A stretch of DNA of 64,000 nucleotides from Pseudomonas sp. LS-2 (GCF_003605735.1 NZ_QXTJ01000039.1:853265-917264); one strand, 5' to 3'; positions 16,396 through 25,100 are shown, counted from the stretch's first letter. Notes: generated by a model not told the origin, from the letters alone. Made by a program: numbers and translations.

Positions 16396-17459
16396 GTGAA
16401 CAGGACTCGATGCAGATCGAGCGCCCGGTGGTAAACAGCCCTTGGCTGCAAGCCAGCCGCCTGGCATTTCTGGGGCTGTACGTTGTCACCTTGCTGGCTG
16501 CGCTCGGTTGGGCGGTGTCTAACGTGCGGCAGATCGATCCCCAGAACCGGGCCGTGGTGTTCCGTTTCGGCGAGCTTGATCGCGTGCAGAACGCAGGCTT
16601 GCTCCTGGCTTGGCCGCAACCGTTCGAGCAAGTGGTGCTGCTGCCTTCGGCGGACCGCGTGATCGAGCGTCATGTGGAAACCCTGTTGCGTTCGCCGACC
16701 GCGCTGGCGGCCGACAAGGTCACCAGTTTTGCCACGCCCATGAGTGACGCGCTGGCGGGCTCCGGTTATCTGCTCACGGGCGATGCCGGTGTCGTTCAGC
16801 TGGATGTGACGGCGTACTACAAGGTCACCGACCCTCGCGAGTTCGTATTGCAAGGCGAGCATGTGTTGCCAGCGCTGGACCGTTTGGTCAATCGCAGCGC
16901 CGTCAGTCTCACGGCGGCGCGGGATCTGGACACGATTCTGGTGGCGCGCCCCGAGCTGGTCGGCTCCGACAGTCAATCCGCCGAGCGCCGCGAGCGTCTG
17001 CGTGGCGATCTGGTGCAAGGCATCAACCAACGCCTCGACGATCTGACGAAAACGGGTGTGGGTCTGGGTGTCGAAGTCGTGCGAGTGGACGTCCAGTCGA
17101 GCCTGCCCGCTGCGGCGGTCAATGCTTTCAACGCTGTACTGACTGCCAGCCAGCAAGCCGATCAGGCTGTCGCCAACGCGCGAACCGACGCCGAAAAGGT
17201 CAATCAGACCGCCAACCAGCAGTCGGACCGCACCTTGCAGGTGGCCCACGCGCAGGCGTCCGAGCGACTTGCCAAAGCGCAAACCGACACCGCTGCGGTG
17301 ACCGGTCTTGCGCAGTCAATCCAGAACAGGAGCGACCCCGGCTTGCTGCTGCGGATTTACCGCGAGCGCGTGCCGGGCATCCTGAAACAGGCCGGTTCTG
17401 TGACGACGGTCGATCCCCATGACGATTCACGGCTGATCATTCAGGGAGCCGACAAATGA
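16392..17459 (+). CDS. HflK-like SPFH protein
   Basis: A 355-residue protein with one N-terminal membrane helix (about 25-45: FLGLYVVTLLAALGWAVS). The SPFH domain begins at QIDPQNRAVVFRFGELDRVQNAGLLLAWPQPFEQV. It continues into an alanine/glutamine-rich coiled coil (ANARTDAEKVNQTANQQSDRTLQVAHAQASERLAKAQTD, split here as a descriptive range near residues 255-300). It pairs naturally with the preceding HflC-like protein. ATGA overlaps at both ends (16392-16395 and 17456-17459) show tight translational coupling with the HflC-like gene and with the ATPase gene. A role in organising or protecting the ATPase in the membrane is inference. Confidence 0.83.
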   Translation: MSEQDSMQIERPVVNSPWLQASRLAFLGLYVVTLLAALGWAVSNVRQIDPQNRAVVFRFGELDRVQNAGLLLAWPQPFEQVVLLPSADRVIERHVETLLRSPTALAADKVTSFATPMSDALAGSGYLLTGDAGVVQLDVTAYYKVTDPREFVLQGEHVLPALDRLVNRSAVSLTAARDLDTILVARPELVGSDSQSAERRERLRGDLVQGINQRLDDLTKTGVGLGVEVVRVDVQSSLPAAAVNAFNAVLTASQQADQAVANARTDAEKVNQTANQQSDRTLQVAHAQASERLAKAQTDTAAVTGLAQSIQNRSDPGLLLRIYRERVPGILKQAGSVTTVDPHDDSRLIIQGADK

Positions 17460-19405
17460 GTGGCGAAGCTGCACACACGCACAATCACGACCATGCCCAC
17501 GACGATGTGCCCGCACCGGGCAGCATGCTGACCAGCACCGAGCAGCGCAGTGCCGCGCGGCAATTGACCCTGGCGATGCTCGCTCTGGGCTTGTTGGCGT
17601 TGGGACTGGTCTGGCGTTTTTTTGCGCCGGAACAAGTCGGAGTCAGTCAGTTGCTGCTCGGCGCCGCCTCCCTGTTGGTAGCGATCCCTGTGGTCAGCGC
17701 TGGTTGGCACAGCCTGCGCTACCCGAGCTTGCACGGCATCACTGACCAACTGATCGCGCTGGCCATGCTCGGCGCATGGGCCACGGGAGACCTGATGACC
17801 GCCGCGTTGCTGCCGATCATCATGATCTTCGGCCATGTGCTGGAAGAGCGCAGCGTTATCGGCTCTCAGGAGGCAATTCAGGCGTTGGGCAAGTTGACCC
17901 GCAGTCACGCGCGTCTGATTGCTGCCGACGGCTCGATCCGCGAAGTCGACAATGGCTCGTTGGTCGCGGGTGATCGCGTGGAGGTCCGAGCGGGTGACCG
18001 TGTTCCGGCCGATGGTTTGGTGATGTCCGGCCAGGCAAGTCTCGACACCGCACCGATCACCGGTGAGTCGGTGCCGCTGGAAGCACGCGCTGGCATGGAA
18101 GTATTTGGCGGGGCGATCAACCTCGACGGCCTGCTGCGCATCGAGGTGACGCGCATCGGTAACGAATCGACACTGGGCAAGGTCATTGCGCTGATGCAGA
18201 GCGCCGAACGCTCGAAGCCACCGATCACTCGATTGCTGGAGCGTTACGCGGGCAGTTACATGGTGCTGGTGTTACTGATCGCGGCGGTGACCTGGTTCAT
18301 TACCAACAACGCGCAGGCCATGCTTGCCGTGCTGGTTGCGGCGTGTCCCTGCGCGCTGGTGCTCTCGGCGCCGGCTACGGCCATTGCCGGAATTGCGGTC
18401 GCGGCACGTCACGGCATTCTGATTCGCAGTTCGGCGTTCCTCGAAGAACTGGCCGACCTGACTTCGCTGGTTGTCGACAAGACCGGCACACTCACCTACG
18501 GCAGCCTGCGGTTGCAGTCGGTGCAGGCCCAGGAGGGCGCAGGCGATGAGGTGATTGCCCTCGCGGCGAGCCTGGGTGCAGCCAGCAGTCACCCCGTCAG
18601 TCGTGCGCTCGCGGGGTTGGTTGAGAAAGAGCATCTGCTGACGCTGGAAGATATCCGCGAGCGTCAGGGGTTGGGTGTCGTCGCGCGGACTGCGCGTGGC
18701 GAAGCTGCGCTGGGACGTCCTGAGTTGTTTGCCCAATTGGGCATTCAGACGTCGCCGGTCCCAAACCATGACGGCCCGATTGCAGGGCTCTCGGTCGATG
18801 GCGTGTTCCTGGCCTGGATGCTGTTGGCTGACAGTCTCAAGCCTGAGGCGCGTCAGGCACTGAACGAACTGCGTGAGCTGGGCATGGGGCGTCAGTTGCT
18901 GCTGACTGGCGACCGCCAAAGCGTGGCTGACAGCCTCGGCCATGAAGTCGGAATCAGCGATATCCATGCTCAGGCGTTGCCCGAGGACAAGCTCAACCGC
19001 GTCATGGCCGAAATCAAGAGCGGGTTCCGGCCGATGGTCGTGGGCGACGGTATCAACGACTCGCTGGCATTGAAGGCGGGTGTGGTGGGAGTAGCGATGG
19101 GCGCAGGTGGGGCAGACATCGCACTGGCATCCGCTGACATCGTGTTGATCGGCAGTGATCTGCGTCGCCTGGGCACGTGCGTACGATTGAGCCGCCAGTG
19201 CCGCCATACGTTACAGGTCAACGTGATCATCGGTCTGGGCTGGACGCTGGCCATCGTCGCGCTGGCGGCCTTCGGCATCCTCGGCGCTGCGGGCGCCATG
19301 ATCGCAGCGGTCCTTCATAACCTCAGCACGTTGCTGGTCCTGGGCAATGCGGGGCGTTTGTTGCGCTTCCACGAGCCGATCGCAAAATTTCACAATCCTT
19401 CGTAA
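17456..19405 (+). CDS. hmtA: P1B-type heavy-metal ATPase, HmtA-like, with His-rich N-terminus
   Basis: A 649-residue P1B ATPase. The His-rich leader (residues 7-15, HTHNHDHAH) replaces the usual HMA domain. TGES is at 202-205, the intramembrane CPC at 297-299, the phosphorylation motif DKTGT at 341-345, the HP locus at 379-380 and GDGIND at 530-535. The last membrane helix carries HNLST (621-625) rather than the D-x-G of ZntA-type exporters. The Zn/Cd-type lysine in the seventh helix is also not seen. From memory, P. aeruginosa HmtA is a zinc/copper importer in a zinc-responsive operon with similar small genes. With the Zur-like box upstream, this supports an import role, which remains an inference. 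Confidence 0.82.
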   Translation: MSGEAAHTHNHDHAHDDVPAPGSMLTSTEQRSAARQLTLAMLALGLLALGLVWRFFAPEQVGVSQLLLGAASLLVAIPVVSAGWHSLRYPSLHGITDQLIALAMLGAWATGDLMTAALLPIIMIFGHVLEERSVIGSQEAIQALGKLTRSHARLIAADGSIREVDNGSLVAGDRVEVRAGDRVPADGLVMSGQASLDTAPITGESVPLEARAGMEVFGGAINLDGLLRIEVTRIGNESTLGKVIALMQSAERSKPPITRLLERYAGSYMVLVLLIAAVTWFITNNAQAMLAVLVAACPCALVLSAPATAIAGIAVAARHGILIRSSAFLEELADLTSLVVDKTGTLTYGSLRLQSVQAQEGAGDEVIALAASLGAASSHPVSRALAGLVEKEHLLTLEDIRERQGLGVVARTARGEAALGRPELFAQLGIQTSPVPNHDGPIAGLSVDGVFLAWMLLADSLKPEARQALNELRELGMGRQLLLTGDRQSVADSLGHEVGISDIHAQALPEDKLNRVMAEIKSGFRPMVVGDGINDSLALKAGVVGVAMGAGGADIALASADIVLIGSDLRRLGTCVRLSRQCRHTLQVNVIIGLGWTLAIVALAAFGILGAAGAMIAAVLHNLSTLLVLGNAGRLLRFHEPIAKFHNPS

Positions 19406-19416
19406 GCCTTTGAATT

Positions 19417-19439
19417 CGGCGCTTTCCCTAAAAGCGCCG
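19417..19439 (+). terminator. Hairpin after the ATPase gene (weak terminator)
   Basis: A perfect 9-bp stem CGGCGCTTT / AAAGCGCCG with a 5-base loop lies 12 bp after the operon's stop codon. There is no strong T-run, so termination efficiency is doubtful. Confidence 0.45.
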
Positions 19440-19686
19440 GGTTAGAGGCGTTGCCTAAGTATAAAAATTCGCTTGAGCTTTGAAGAACTCTGTAACAAAT
19501 TACCAGTCAGTCATGAAGAGGGTGCTCCAACGCAGGCTTCAAATTGGCTCGAACCCAAGGGCTCAAGGAAGTACCCGCAGTCAGGTTCGCCGTCGTATTC
19601 ACAAAAGCCGATAGCCTGTCGGTTCCTACCCTGGAGCCGGTTTTGGACTACCCTTTTCCGTGTTTCTGGATCAGGGGGTTTTCTCA

Positions 19687-20871
19687 ATGCTCGCGCAACT
19701 TCCACCGGCGTTACAGAAGCTTCATTTACCACTTCGACTCAAGCTCTGGGACGGCAATGCGTTCGATCTGGGGACTGATCCCAGCGTCACCATCGTCGTT
19801 AAAGACCCCTCATTGGTTTCCGACTTCACGCACCCCAGCCTTGATCTTCTGGGGAGCGCCTTCGTGGAGGGACGACTGGAGCTGGAAGGTTCGATCAGCG
19901 AAGTGATGCGGGTCTGCGACGAGTTGACGGCCGCGCTGGTGGACGAGGATGAAGACGTCGTCCCGGTCCGCACGGAACACGACAAGGAAACCGACGCCAA
20001 GTCGATTTCCTACCACTACGACCTGTCGAATGCTTTCTACCAGCTATGGCTGGACAGGGAGATGGTCTACTCCTGTGCCTACTTCAAGACCGGCAACGAA
20101 ACGCTGGAACAGGCGCAGCAGGACAAATTCCATCACCTGTGCCGCAAGCTGCGCCTCAAGCCCGGCGAATATCTGCTCGACGTTGGCTGCGGCTGGGGCG
20201 GGCTCTCGCGCTTCGCTGCGCGTGAATACGGCGTGAAAGTCTTCGGTATCACGCTGAGCCGCGAGCAATTGGCGCTGGCTCAAGAGCGCGTGAGAGCGGA
20301 AGGGCTCGAAGATCGGGTCGAGCTGCAATTGCTCGACTATCGCGACCTCCCCCAGGATGGCCGCTTTGACAAAGTGGTCAGCGTCGGGATGTTCGAACAC
20401 GTTGGTCACGCGAACCTGGATCTGTACGCCAAGTGCCTGTTCGGCGCAGTGAAGGAGGGCGGTCTGGTGATGAACCATGGCATCACCGCCAAACACACCG
20501 ACGGTCGTCCGGTCGGACGCGGCGCGGGTGACTTCATCGACCGCTATGTATTCCCCAATGGCGAGTTGCCGCATCTGGCGATGATCAGCGGGTTTGTCAG
20601 TGAGGCGGGGCTGGAAGTGGTCGACGTGGAAAGCCTGCGTCTGCATTACGCCAAGACGCTGGATCACTGGAGTGCGCGTCTGGAGGAGAAGCTGGACGTG
20701 GCGGCGGCGATGGTGCCGGAGCAGGCGCTGCGAATCTTTCGTCTGTACCTGGCTGGATGCGCCTATGCGTTCTCCAAGGGCTGGATCAATCTGCACCAGA
20801 TTCTGGCCGTAAAGCCGCGCGCCGATGGCAGCCATGATTTGCCGCTGACTCGAGATGATCTTTATGCCTGA
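19687..20871 (+). CDS. cfa: Cyclopropane-fatty-acyl-phospholipid synthase
   Basis: A 394-residue SAM-dependent enzyme that adds a methylene bridge across unsaturated acyl chains of membrane phospholipids. The N-terminal lipid-binding half (LAQLPPALQKLHLPLRLKLWDG...) precedes the methyltransferase motif I (LLDVGCGWGGLSRFAA) and the family signatures YSCAYF, EHVGH and NHGI. The start at ATG 19687 matches the conserved MLAQLPPAL beginning as I recall it for Pseudomonas Cfa. The upstream in-frame ATG (19660) has no family support. Pseudomonas cfaB is known to be RpoS-dependent; I could not identify a clear RpoS -10 by eye in the 280-bp upstream gap. Confidence 0.94.
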   Translation: MLAQLPPALQKLHLPLRLKLWDGNAFDLGTDPSVTIVVKDPSLVSDFTHPSLDLLGSAFVEGRLELEGSISEVMRVCDELTAALVDEDEDVVPVRTEHDKETDAKSISYHYDLSNAFYQLWLDREMVYSCAYFKTGNETLEQAQQDKFHHLCRKLRLKPGEYLLDVGCGWGGLSRFAAREYGVKVFGITLSREQLALAQERVRAEGLEDRVELQLLDYRDLPQDGRFDKVVSVGMFEHVGHANLDLYAKCLFGAVKEGGLVMNHGITAKHTDGRPVGRGAGDFIDRYVFPNGELPHLAMISGFVSEAGLEVVDVESLRLHYAKTLDHWSARLEEKLDVAAAMVPEQALRIFRLYLAGCAYAFSKGWINLHQILAVKPRADGSHDLPLTRDDLYA

Positions 20872-20895
20872 GCCGCTGATTGCAGGCTCTTCCAT

Positions 20896-20980
20896 TGTAG
20901 GAGTGAGCTTGCTCGCGACAGCGTTTCGCCGGGACACGAATTCGTTCCAGGCACTCCACAATCGTGAGTAAGCTCACTCC
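20896..20980. repeat. REPIN, family B (diverged)
   Basis: Inverted arms TGTAGGAGTGAGCTTGCTCG and CGTGAGTAAGCTCACTCC surround a short spacer. It lies between the convergent cfa and cls genes. Confidence 0.75.
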
Positions 20981-20997
20981 CCAAAGGTTTGGAGTAC

Positions 20998-22437
20998 TCA
21001 CAAAATCGGTGAAATCAACCGCGCCACCCGCATCCCCAACTGCTGCAAATGATGGGTCTCCTTGCTGTCCTCGATGGAGATCTCCTTGGCCTGCGCAAAG
21101 TCATCGCTGAGCATTGCCTCCACTTCTCGGGCGAAGTCTTCGTCCACGGTCAGCAGCATCAGTTCGAAATTCAGCCGAAACGATCGATTATCCAGATTGG
21201 CACTGCCGATCGCTGAAATCTCGTTATCCACCAGTACCACCTTCTGATGCAGAAAACCCGGCTGGTAGCGGAACATCCGCACGCCTGCCCGAACCGCTTC
21301 GAAGGCGAACAGACTGGACGCGGCGTATACCGTGTAATGGTCTGGCCGTGACGGCAGCAGCAGTCGTACATCCACGCCACGCAGCACCGCCAGCCGCAGC
21401 GCCGCGGACACCGCTTCATCCGGAATGAAATAAGGCGTGGTGATCCAGACCCTTTGCGTAGCGGCATGTATCGCTTCGACGAAAAACAGTGAGCAGGTTT
21501 CCTGGGCGTCGGCAGGACCAGTCGCCAGGAACTGACACAGTACGCCGTCCTCCGGATAGCTGTCCGGCAGGATGAGCGGCGGCAACTGGCGGGTTGCCCA
21601 GAACCAGTCTTCGGCGAACGATTCCTGCAGACACGCGACCACCCGACCGACGATGGCAACGTGCGTATCTCGCCACGGCGCCAACGGCGGCTTGAGCCCG
21701 AGGTACTCGTCACCGACGTTGTGTCCGCCGACGAAACCCGTCACACCGTCCACTACGACGATCTTGCGGTGGTTTCGGAAATTGATCTGAAAGCGGTTCA
21801 ACCATCCCCCGCGTGTCGCGAATGCCTTGATCTGAACACCGCCTGCGCGCAGCTTCTCGACGTAGCTTGCAGGCAGGGCGTGGCTGCCGATGCGGTCGTA
21901 AAGCACAAAGATCTCGACGCCTTCAGCGGCCCTTTCCAGTAGCAGAGATTGCAGACGGCGCCCAAGGTCGTCGTCATGAATGATGAAAAACTGCACGAAC
22001 ACCACGCGTTTGGCTGCCCGAATGGCGTCGAATATTGCGGTGAACGTCGCTTCACCATTGATCAGCAGTTTGACGTGGTTGTTCGCCAGGCAGGGCATGC
22101 GGCCCAGCTTGGGCATGGCGCGCAACGACTCGTAGGCGTCCGAGCGTCGAGCAGCGACAGCTTCTTCGATCCAGGGCTTCCAGTTGAAATCGACGATAGC
22201 GTTGCGCATCTCGTTGTTGGCCTGACGACGCGCCTTGATGTAAGCATCGAAGGTGCTTCGGCCGAATACGAGGTAAGGAATCAGCGTGACATAGGGGATG
22301 AAAATCAGCGGCATCGCCCAAGCGATGGAGCCTTGAGCAGTGCGCACGGTCAGCAACGCATGAATCGCTGCTACGATGCCCAGCAAATGGGTGAACCCCA
22401 ACAAATAGCCAAAGAAATACGGGCTGTGATAATCCAT
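20998..22437 (-). CDS. cls: Cardiolipin synthase (ClsA-type, two HKD motifs)
   Basis: A 479-residue phospholipase-D superfamily enzyme that joins two phosphatidylglycerols into cardiolipin. Two N-terminal membrane helices (residues about 8-28 and 38-60) are followed by two HKD motifs. The first is in NHRKIVVVDGVTGFVGGHN and the second in LHQKVVLVDNEISAIGSANLD. I prefer the ATG at 22437, with AAGG seven bases upstream, over the TTG at 22443. Its position beside cfa, in convergent orientation, groups two membrane-lipid remodelling functions. The length is normal for the family. Confidence 0.93.
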   Translation of the reverse strand: MDYHSPYFFGYLLGFTHLLGIVAAIHALLTVRTAQGSIAWAMPLIFIPYVTLIPYLVFGRSTFDAYIKARRQANNEMRNAIVDFNWKPWIEEAVAARRSDAYESLRAMPKLGRMPCLANNHVKLLINGEATFTAIFDAIRAAKRVVFVQFFIIHDDDLGRRLQSLLLERAAEGVEIFVLYDRIGSHALPASYVEKLRAGGVQIKAFATRGGWLNRFQINFRNHRKIVVVDGVTGFVGGHNVGDEYLGLKPPLAPWRDTHVAIVGRVVACLQESFAEDWFWATRQLPPLILPDSYPEDGVLCQFLATGPADAQETCSLFFVEAIHAATQRVWITTPYFIPDEAVSAALRLAVLRGVDVRLLLPSRPDHYTVYAASSLFAFEAVRAGVRMFRYQPGFLHQKVVLVDNEISAIGSANLDNRSFRLNFELMLLTVDEDFAREVEAMLSDDFAQAKEISIEDSKETHHLQQLGMRVARLISPIL

Positions 22438-22610
22438 GCGCAACCTTGTGCTTTAGGCATATTGGTGTCTAACAGACCACAGTACGCGGGGATTGTCGCT
22501 ATTTTATTAGGCGTGCAACTGGATACCGGATTCGTCGTCTAATCGTCAACGTCTGGCGGCTTCAGAAGGCTGCGTTCAAACTGCTTCAGAGCAAAAAGGA
22601 AAACAGGTTC

Positions 22611-23132
22611 ATGAAAAAGCGCGTATTGGCGTTGATGGTTTGTCTGGCTGCGCCCTTCGCTCAAGCGCAGGTGCTCCAGCCCGGGTTGTGGGAGCTGACC
22701 TCGAGCAACATGCAGGTTGATGGCCAGCAGATGCCTGACATGCAAGTCATGCTGGCTCAAATGCAGATGATGGCACCGCAGCAGCGCGCAGCCATGGAAC
22801 AAATGTTGGCAAAACAAGGGATTACGTTAGGCGGGCAGGGTGTCAGGGTTTGCCTGACTCCGGAGCAAGTGAAGAACGAACAGATCCCGCTGACAGATCC
22901 GAAGACCGGTTGCACCCAGCAGATCACAGAGCGGAATGGTCCGACCTGGAAATTCAAGTTCAGCTGCCCACGTGCGCAAGGCACCGGGACCGCGCAGTTC
23001 CTCAGTGATCGAGCCTTCAACACCCATGTGATTGGGTCGTTCAACGCCACAGGCCAGCAGCAGAACGGCAGCATGGACACTAAAGCCGTGTGGTTGGGTG
23101 CGAACTGTGGCGCGGTCAAGTCCAGAACCTGA
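22611..23132 (+). CDS. Periplasmic DUF3617 family protein
   Basis: A 173-residue protein with a signal peptide (MKKRVLALMVCLAAPFAQAQ, cleavage near residue 20). It is followed by QPGLWELTSSNM, typical of the DUF3617 start, and a Met/Gln-rich stretch (residues 38-70). Four cysteines occur in the mature part (RVCLTP, GCTQQ, FSCPR, ANCGA), suggesting two periplasmic disulfides. The family is widespread in proteobacteria and has no known function. It is a single gene ending at a strong terminator. Confidence 0.82.
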   Translation: MKKRVLALMVCLAAPFAQAQVLQPGLWELTSSNMQVDGQQMPDMQVMLAQMQMMAPQQRAAMEQMLAKQGITLGGQGVRVCLTPEQVKNEQIPLTDPKTGCTQQITERNGPTWKFKFSCPRAQGTGTAQFLSDRAFNTHVIGSFNATGQQQNGSMDTKAVWLGANCGAVKSRT

Positions 23133-23148
23133 TCCACATAATGGTCAG

Positions 23149-23171
23149 CGCCCCGCATGCCGGGGCGTTTT
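23149..23171 (+). terminator. Rho-independent terminator after the DUF3617 gene
   Basis: A 7-bp GC stem (CGCCCCG / CGGGGCG) with a 5-base loop, followed by TTTT, 16 bp downstream of the stop codon. Confidence 0.85.
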
Positions 23172-23314
23172 CATTGCCAGCGACGAATCTTATTTGGTGT
23201 TCCACGTGGAACATGTTGCTGTTCCACTTGAGATTTTCATCTTTAATCTCTGATTTAGCTCGGCATATTCGCCCGTTCCTGTAAAAAGCTTCATCTTTGG
23301 GATTTGATCGGCAT

Positions 23315-23334
23315 GTTATATTGTTACTAACAAT
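23315..23334. promoter_or_regulatory. Palindromic operator upstream of the AMIN amidase, candidate Zur box
   Basis: Two overlapping elements. GTTATATTGTTAC (23315-23327) matches the Zur consensus GTTATA-n-TATAAC at 10 of 12 positions. The perfect 15-bp palindrome ATTGTTACTAACAAT spans 23320-23334. They lie 47-66 bp before the amidase ATG. Confidence 0.5.
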
Positions 23335-23380
23335 GTCATGTCTATCAGAGCCTGGATGCTCACCTTTTTCGGAACGTGTC

Positions 23381-24625
23381 ATGCACCGACGTCAAATGCT
23401 GCTTAATATGCTTTTGGCCAGCGCCGCCTTCGCGCTTCCTTTCTCCGTCAACGCCACCCAGATCCGTAACGCTCGTTTGTGGCGTTCCGAGAATAAGCTG
23501 AGACTGGTCTTCGACCTCAGCGGCCCGGTGCAATACAAAACCTTCACCCTCAGCGCCCCTGAACGCATCATCATTGATGTCAGCGGCGCCCGGCTGGAAG
23601 GCAATTTCCCGGAACTGGCGCTGGAGAACACGCCGATCAAGGCGATTCGCTCCGGGCACTTCGGGCAGGGCGATACTCGCATCGTGCTGGATCTCGCCTC
23701 ACCAGTGCAGCTCAACAGCTTCCTTCTCGGGCCTGAAGGTTCTCAGGGTAACCGCCTGGTGATCGATCTGGGCCATGAAGCTGTAGTGCATCCGCCCGTG
23801 CAACTGGCTGCCGTTACTGCTCCCCTTATGAAAGAGCCGCCCGCGCCGGTCATCGACAAGAATCACCCCAAGCGCGACATCATGGTGGTCGTCGATGCCG
23901 GGCATGGCGGCAAAGACCCCGGCGCGATTGGTTCGAAAGGCGAGCGCGAGAAAGACGTGGTGCTATCTATCGCGCAGTTGCTGGCCAAGCGTCTGAAGCG
24001 CGAGAAGGGTTTCGATGTGCGTCTTGTGCGTAACGATGACTTCTTCGTACCTCTGCGCAAACGCGTGGACATCGCCCGCAAATACAATGCCGACATGTTC
24101 ATCTCCGTTCACGCCGATGCTGCTCCACGGCTGACGGCGTCGGGGGCATCGGTGTTTGCCTTGTCGGAGAACGGCGCTACCTCGGCGACCGCGCGTTTCA
24201 TGGCGCAGCGCGAGAACGGCGCAGACCTGATCGGTGCCACCAGCCTGCTAAACCTCAAGGACAAGGATCCGATGCTGGCGGGCGTGATTCTCGACATGTC
24301 GATGAATGCGACCATCGCGGCGAGCCTGCAACTGGGTCACAGCGTGCTCGGCAGTCTGGAAGGCGTCACCACGCTGCATCAGAAGCGTGTGGAGCAAGCG
24401 GGCTTTGCGGTGCTGAAATCGCCGGACGTGCCGTCGATTCTGGTCGAGACCGGTTTCATCTCCAACAGCCGCGACAGCCAGCGCCTGGTCACTGCACGTC
24501 ATCAACAGGCGGTGGCCGATGGACTGTTCGACGGCATGAAGACCTACTTCGAACGCAACCCCCCGGCAGGGTCTTTCATTGCGTGGCGTCAGGAGCAGAA
24601 GGCTGCGGAGCAGGCCGCGGTTTAG
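23381..24625 (+). CDS. N-acetylmuramoyl-L-alanine amidase (AMIN + Amidase_3, AmiC/AmiA type)
   Basis: A 414-residue zinc amidase that cleaves the stem peptide from murein, typically during daughter-cell separation. The start at 23381 gives a twin-arginine-like signal (MHRRQMLLNMLLASAAFALP). One AMIN septal-targeting domain lies at residues 27-130. The catalytic domain starts at 167 with VVVDAGHGGKDPG (zinc ligand H175), GEREKDVVL (E188/E190), ISVHADAA (H244) and the C-terminal VETGFISN glutamate. No LysM domain is present, unlike AmiB of Pseudomonas. Its place beside zigA and under a Zur-like palindrome suggests a paralogue expressed when zinc is scarce. The stop overlaps the convergent neighbour by 4 bp. 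Confidence 0.88.
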   Translation: MHRRQMLLNMLLASAAFALPFSVNATQIRNARLWRSENKLRLVFDLSGPVQYKTFTLSAPERIIIDVSGARLEGNFPELALENTPIKAIRSGHFGQGDTRIVLDLASPVQLNSFLLGPEGSQGNRLVIDLGHEAVVHPPVQLAAVTAPLMKEPPAPVIDKNHPKRDIMVVVDAGHGGKDPGAIGSKGEREKDVVLSIAQLLAKRLKREKGFDVRLVRNDDFFVPLRKRVDIARKYNADMFISVHADAAPRLTASGASVFALSENGATSATARFMAQRENGADLIGATSLLNLKDKDPMLAGVILDMSMNATIAASLQLGHSVLGSLEGVTTLHQKRVEQAGFAVLKSPDVPSILVETGFISNSRDSQRLVTARHQQAVADGLFDGMKTYFERNPPAGSFIAWRQEQKAAEQAAV

Positions 24626-25011
24626 CGACAGCCCGTTATCCGGCTACACGTGATCTTGCTCCGGCTGCCGCTGGAGCTGGAGACGCGGCTGATGGTTGTC
24701 CAGCCCACTTTCTGGACATATCCCACCCAGGCCTCGCCATCGGAGGCCAGCCCCGTGAAGAACGTCATCGAACCGTATCGGCTGTTGGTCTGAGCCCAGT
24801 GACGTTTGTCCGTGCTTTCGTAACCGCGCAAATACATCGTGGTGCCCGACATCGCCACGCTGTAACGGTTGTCGTGAGCATCGATGCATGCCAGGAGCGT
24901 CGCGCTGCGCGTGCACAGCGCCTGATCGAGCTTGGCCGATGGCGGCGCCGCGAACGCCTGCGCACCCAGCAGCAGGGAAAACCCCAGAAAAATCTTCAGA
25001 ACCCTGACCAT
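24622..25011 (-). CDS. Small secreted hypothetical protein, divergent from zigA
   Basis: A 129-residue protein with a signal peptide (about residues 1-21, LGAQAFA/AP). The mature domain has four cysteines in two close groups (LCTRSATLLAC and ITCSRITGC) and a Tyr/Thr/Ser-rich middle (MYLRGYESTDKRHWAQTN). I do not recognise the family. The AAGG RBS is 8 bp before the ATG. It shares an 89-bp divergent region with zigA that holds a perfect Zur palindrome. A periplasmic role during zinc limitation is therefore a reasonable inference, and no function can be stated. Confidence 0.7.
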   Translation of the reverse strand: MVRVLKIFLGFSLLLGAQAFAAPPSAKLDQALCTRSATLLACIDAHDNRYSVAMSGTTMYLRGYESTDKRHWAQTNSRYGSMTFFTGLASDGEAWVGYVQKVGWTTISRVSSSSGSRSKITCSRITGCR

Positions 25012-25049
25012 CGAGCTGACCTTGCAAAAAGTGTTAGCAGGTTTGTGTT

Positions 25050-25062
25050 GTTATACTATAAC
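25050..25062. promoter_or_regulatory. Zur box between zigA and the secreted protein gene
   Basis: GTTATACTATAAC is a perfect 13-bp palindrome identical to the Zur core consensus GTTATA-n-TATAAC. It sits centrally in the 89-bp divergent promoter region, so Zn-Zur could repress both genes. Confidence 0.82.
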
Positions 25063-25100
25063 GTAAATAGCACCTGAACCTGCTACCTGATGAGTCCTCC

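Noticed and set aside
13379..17459. The canonical hflK-hflC locus
   Set aside because: There are three SPFH genes, one of them polytopic, with no hfq, hflX, miaA or purA neighbours. The linkage to a metal ATPase marks a different operon.
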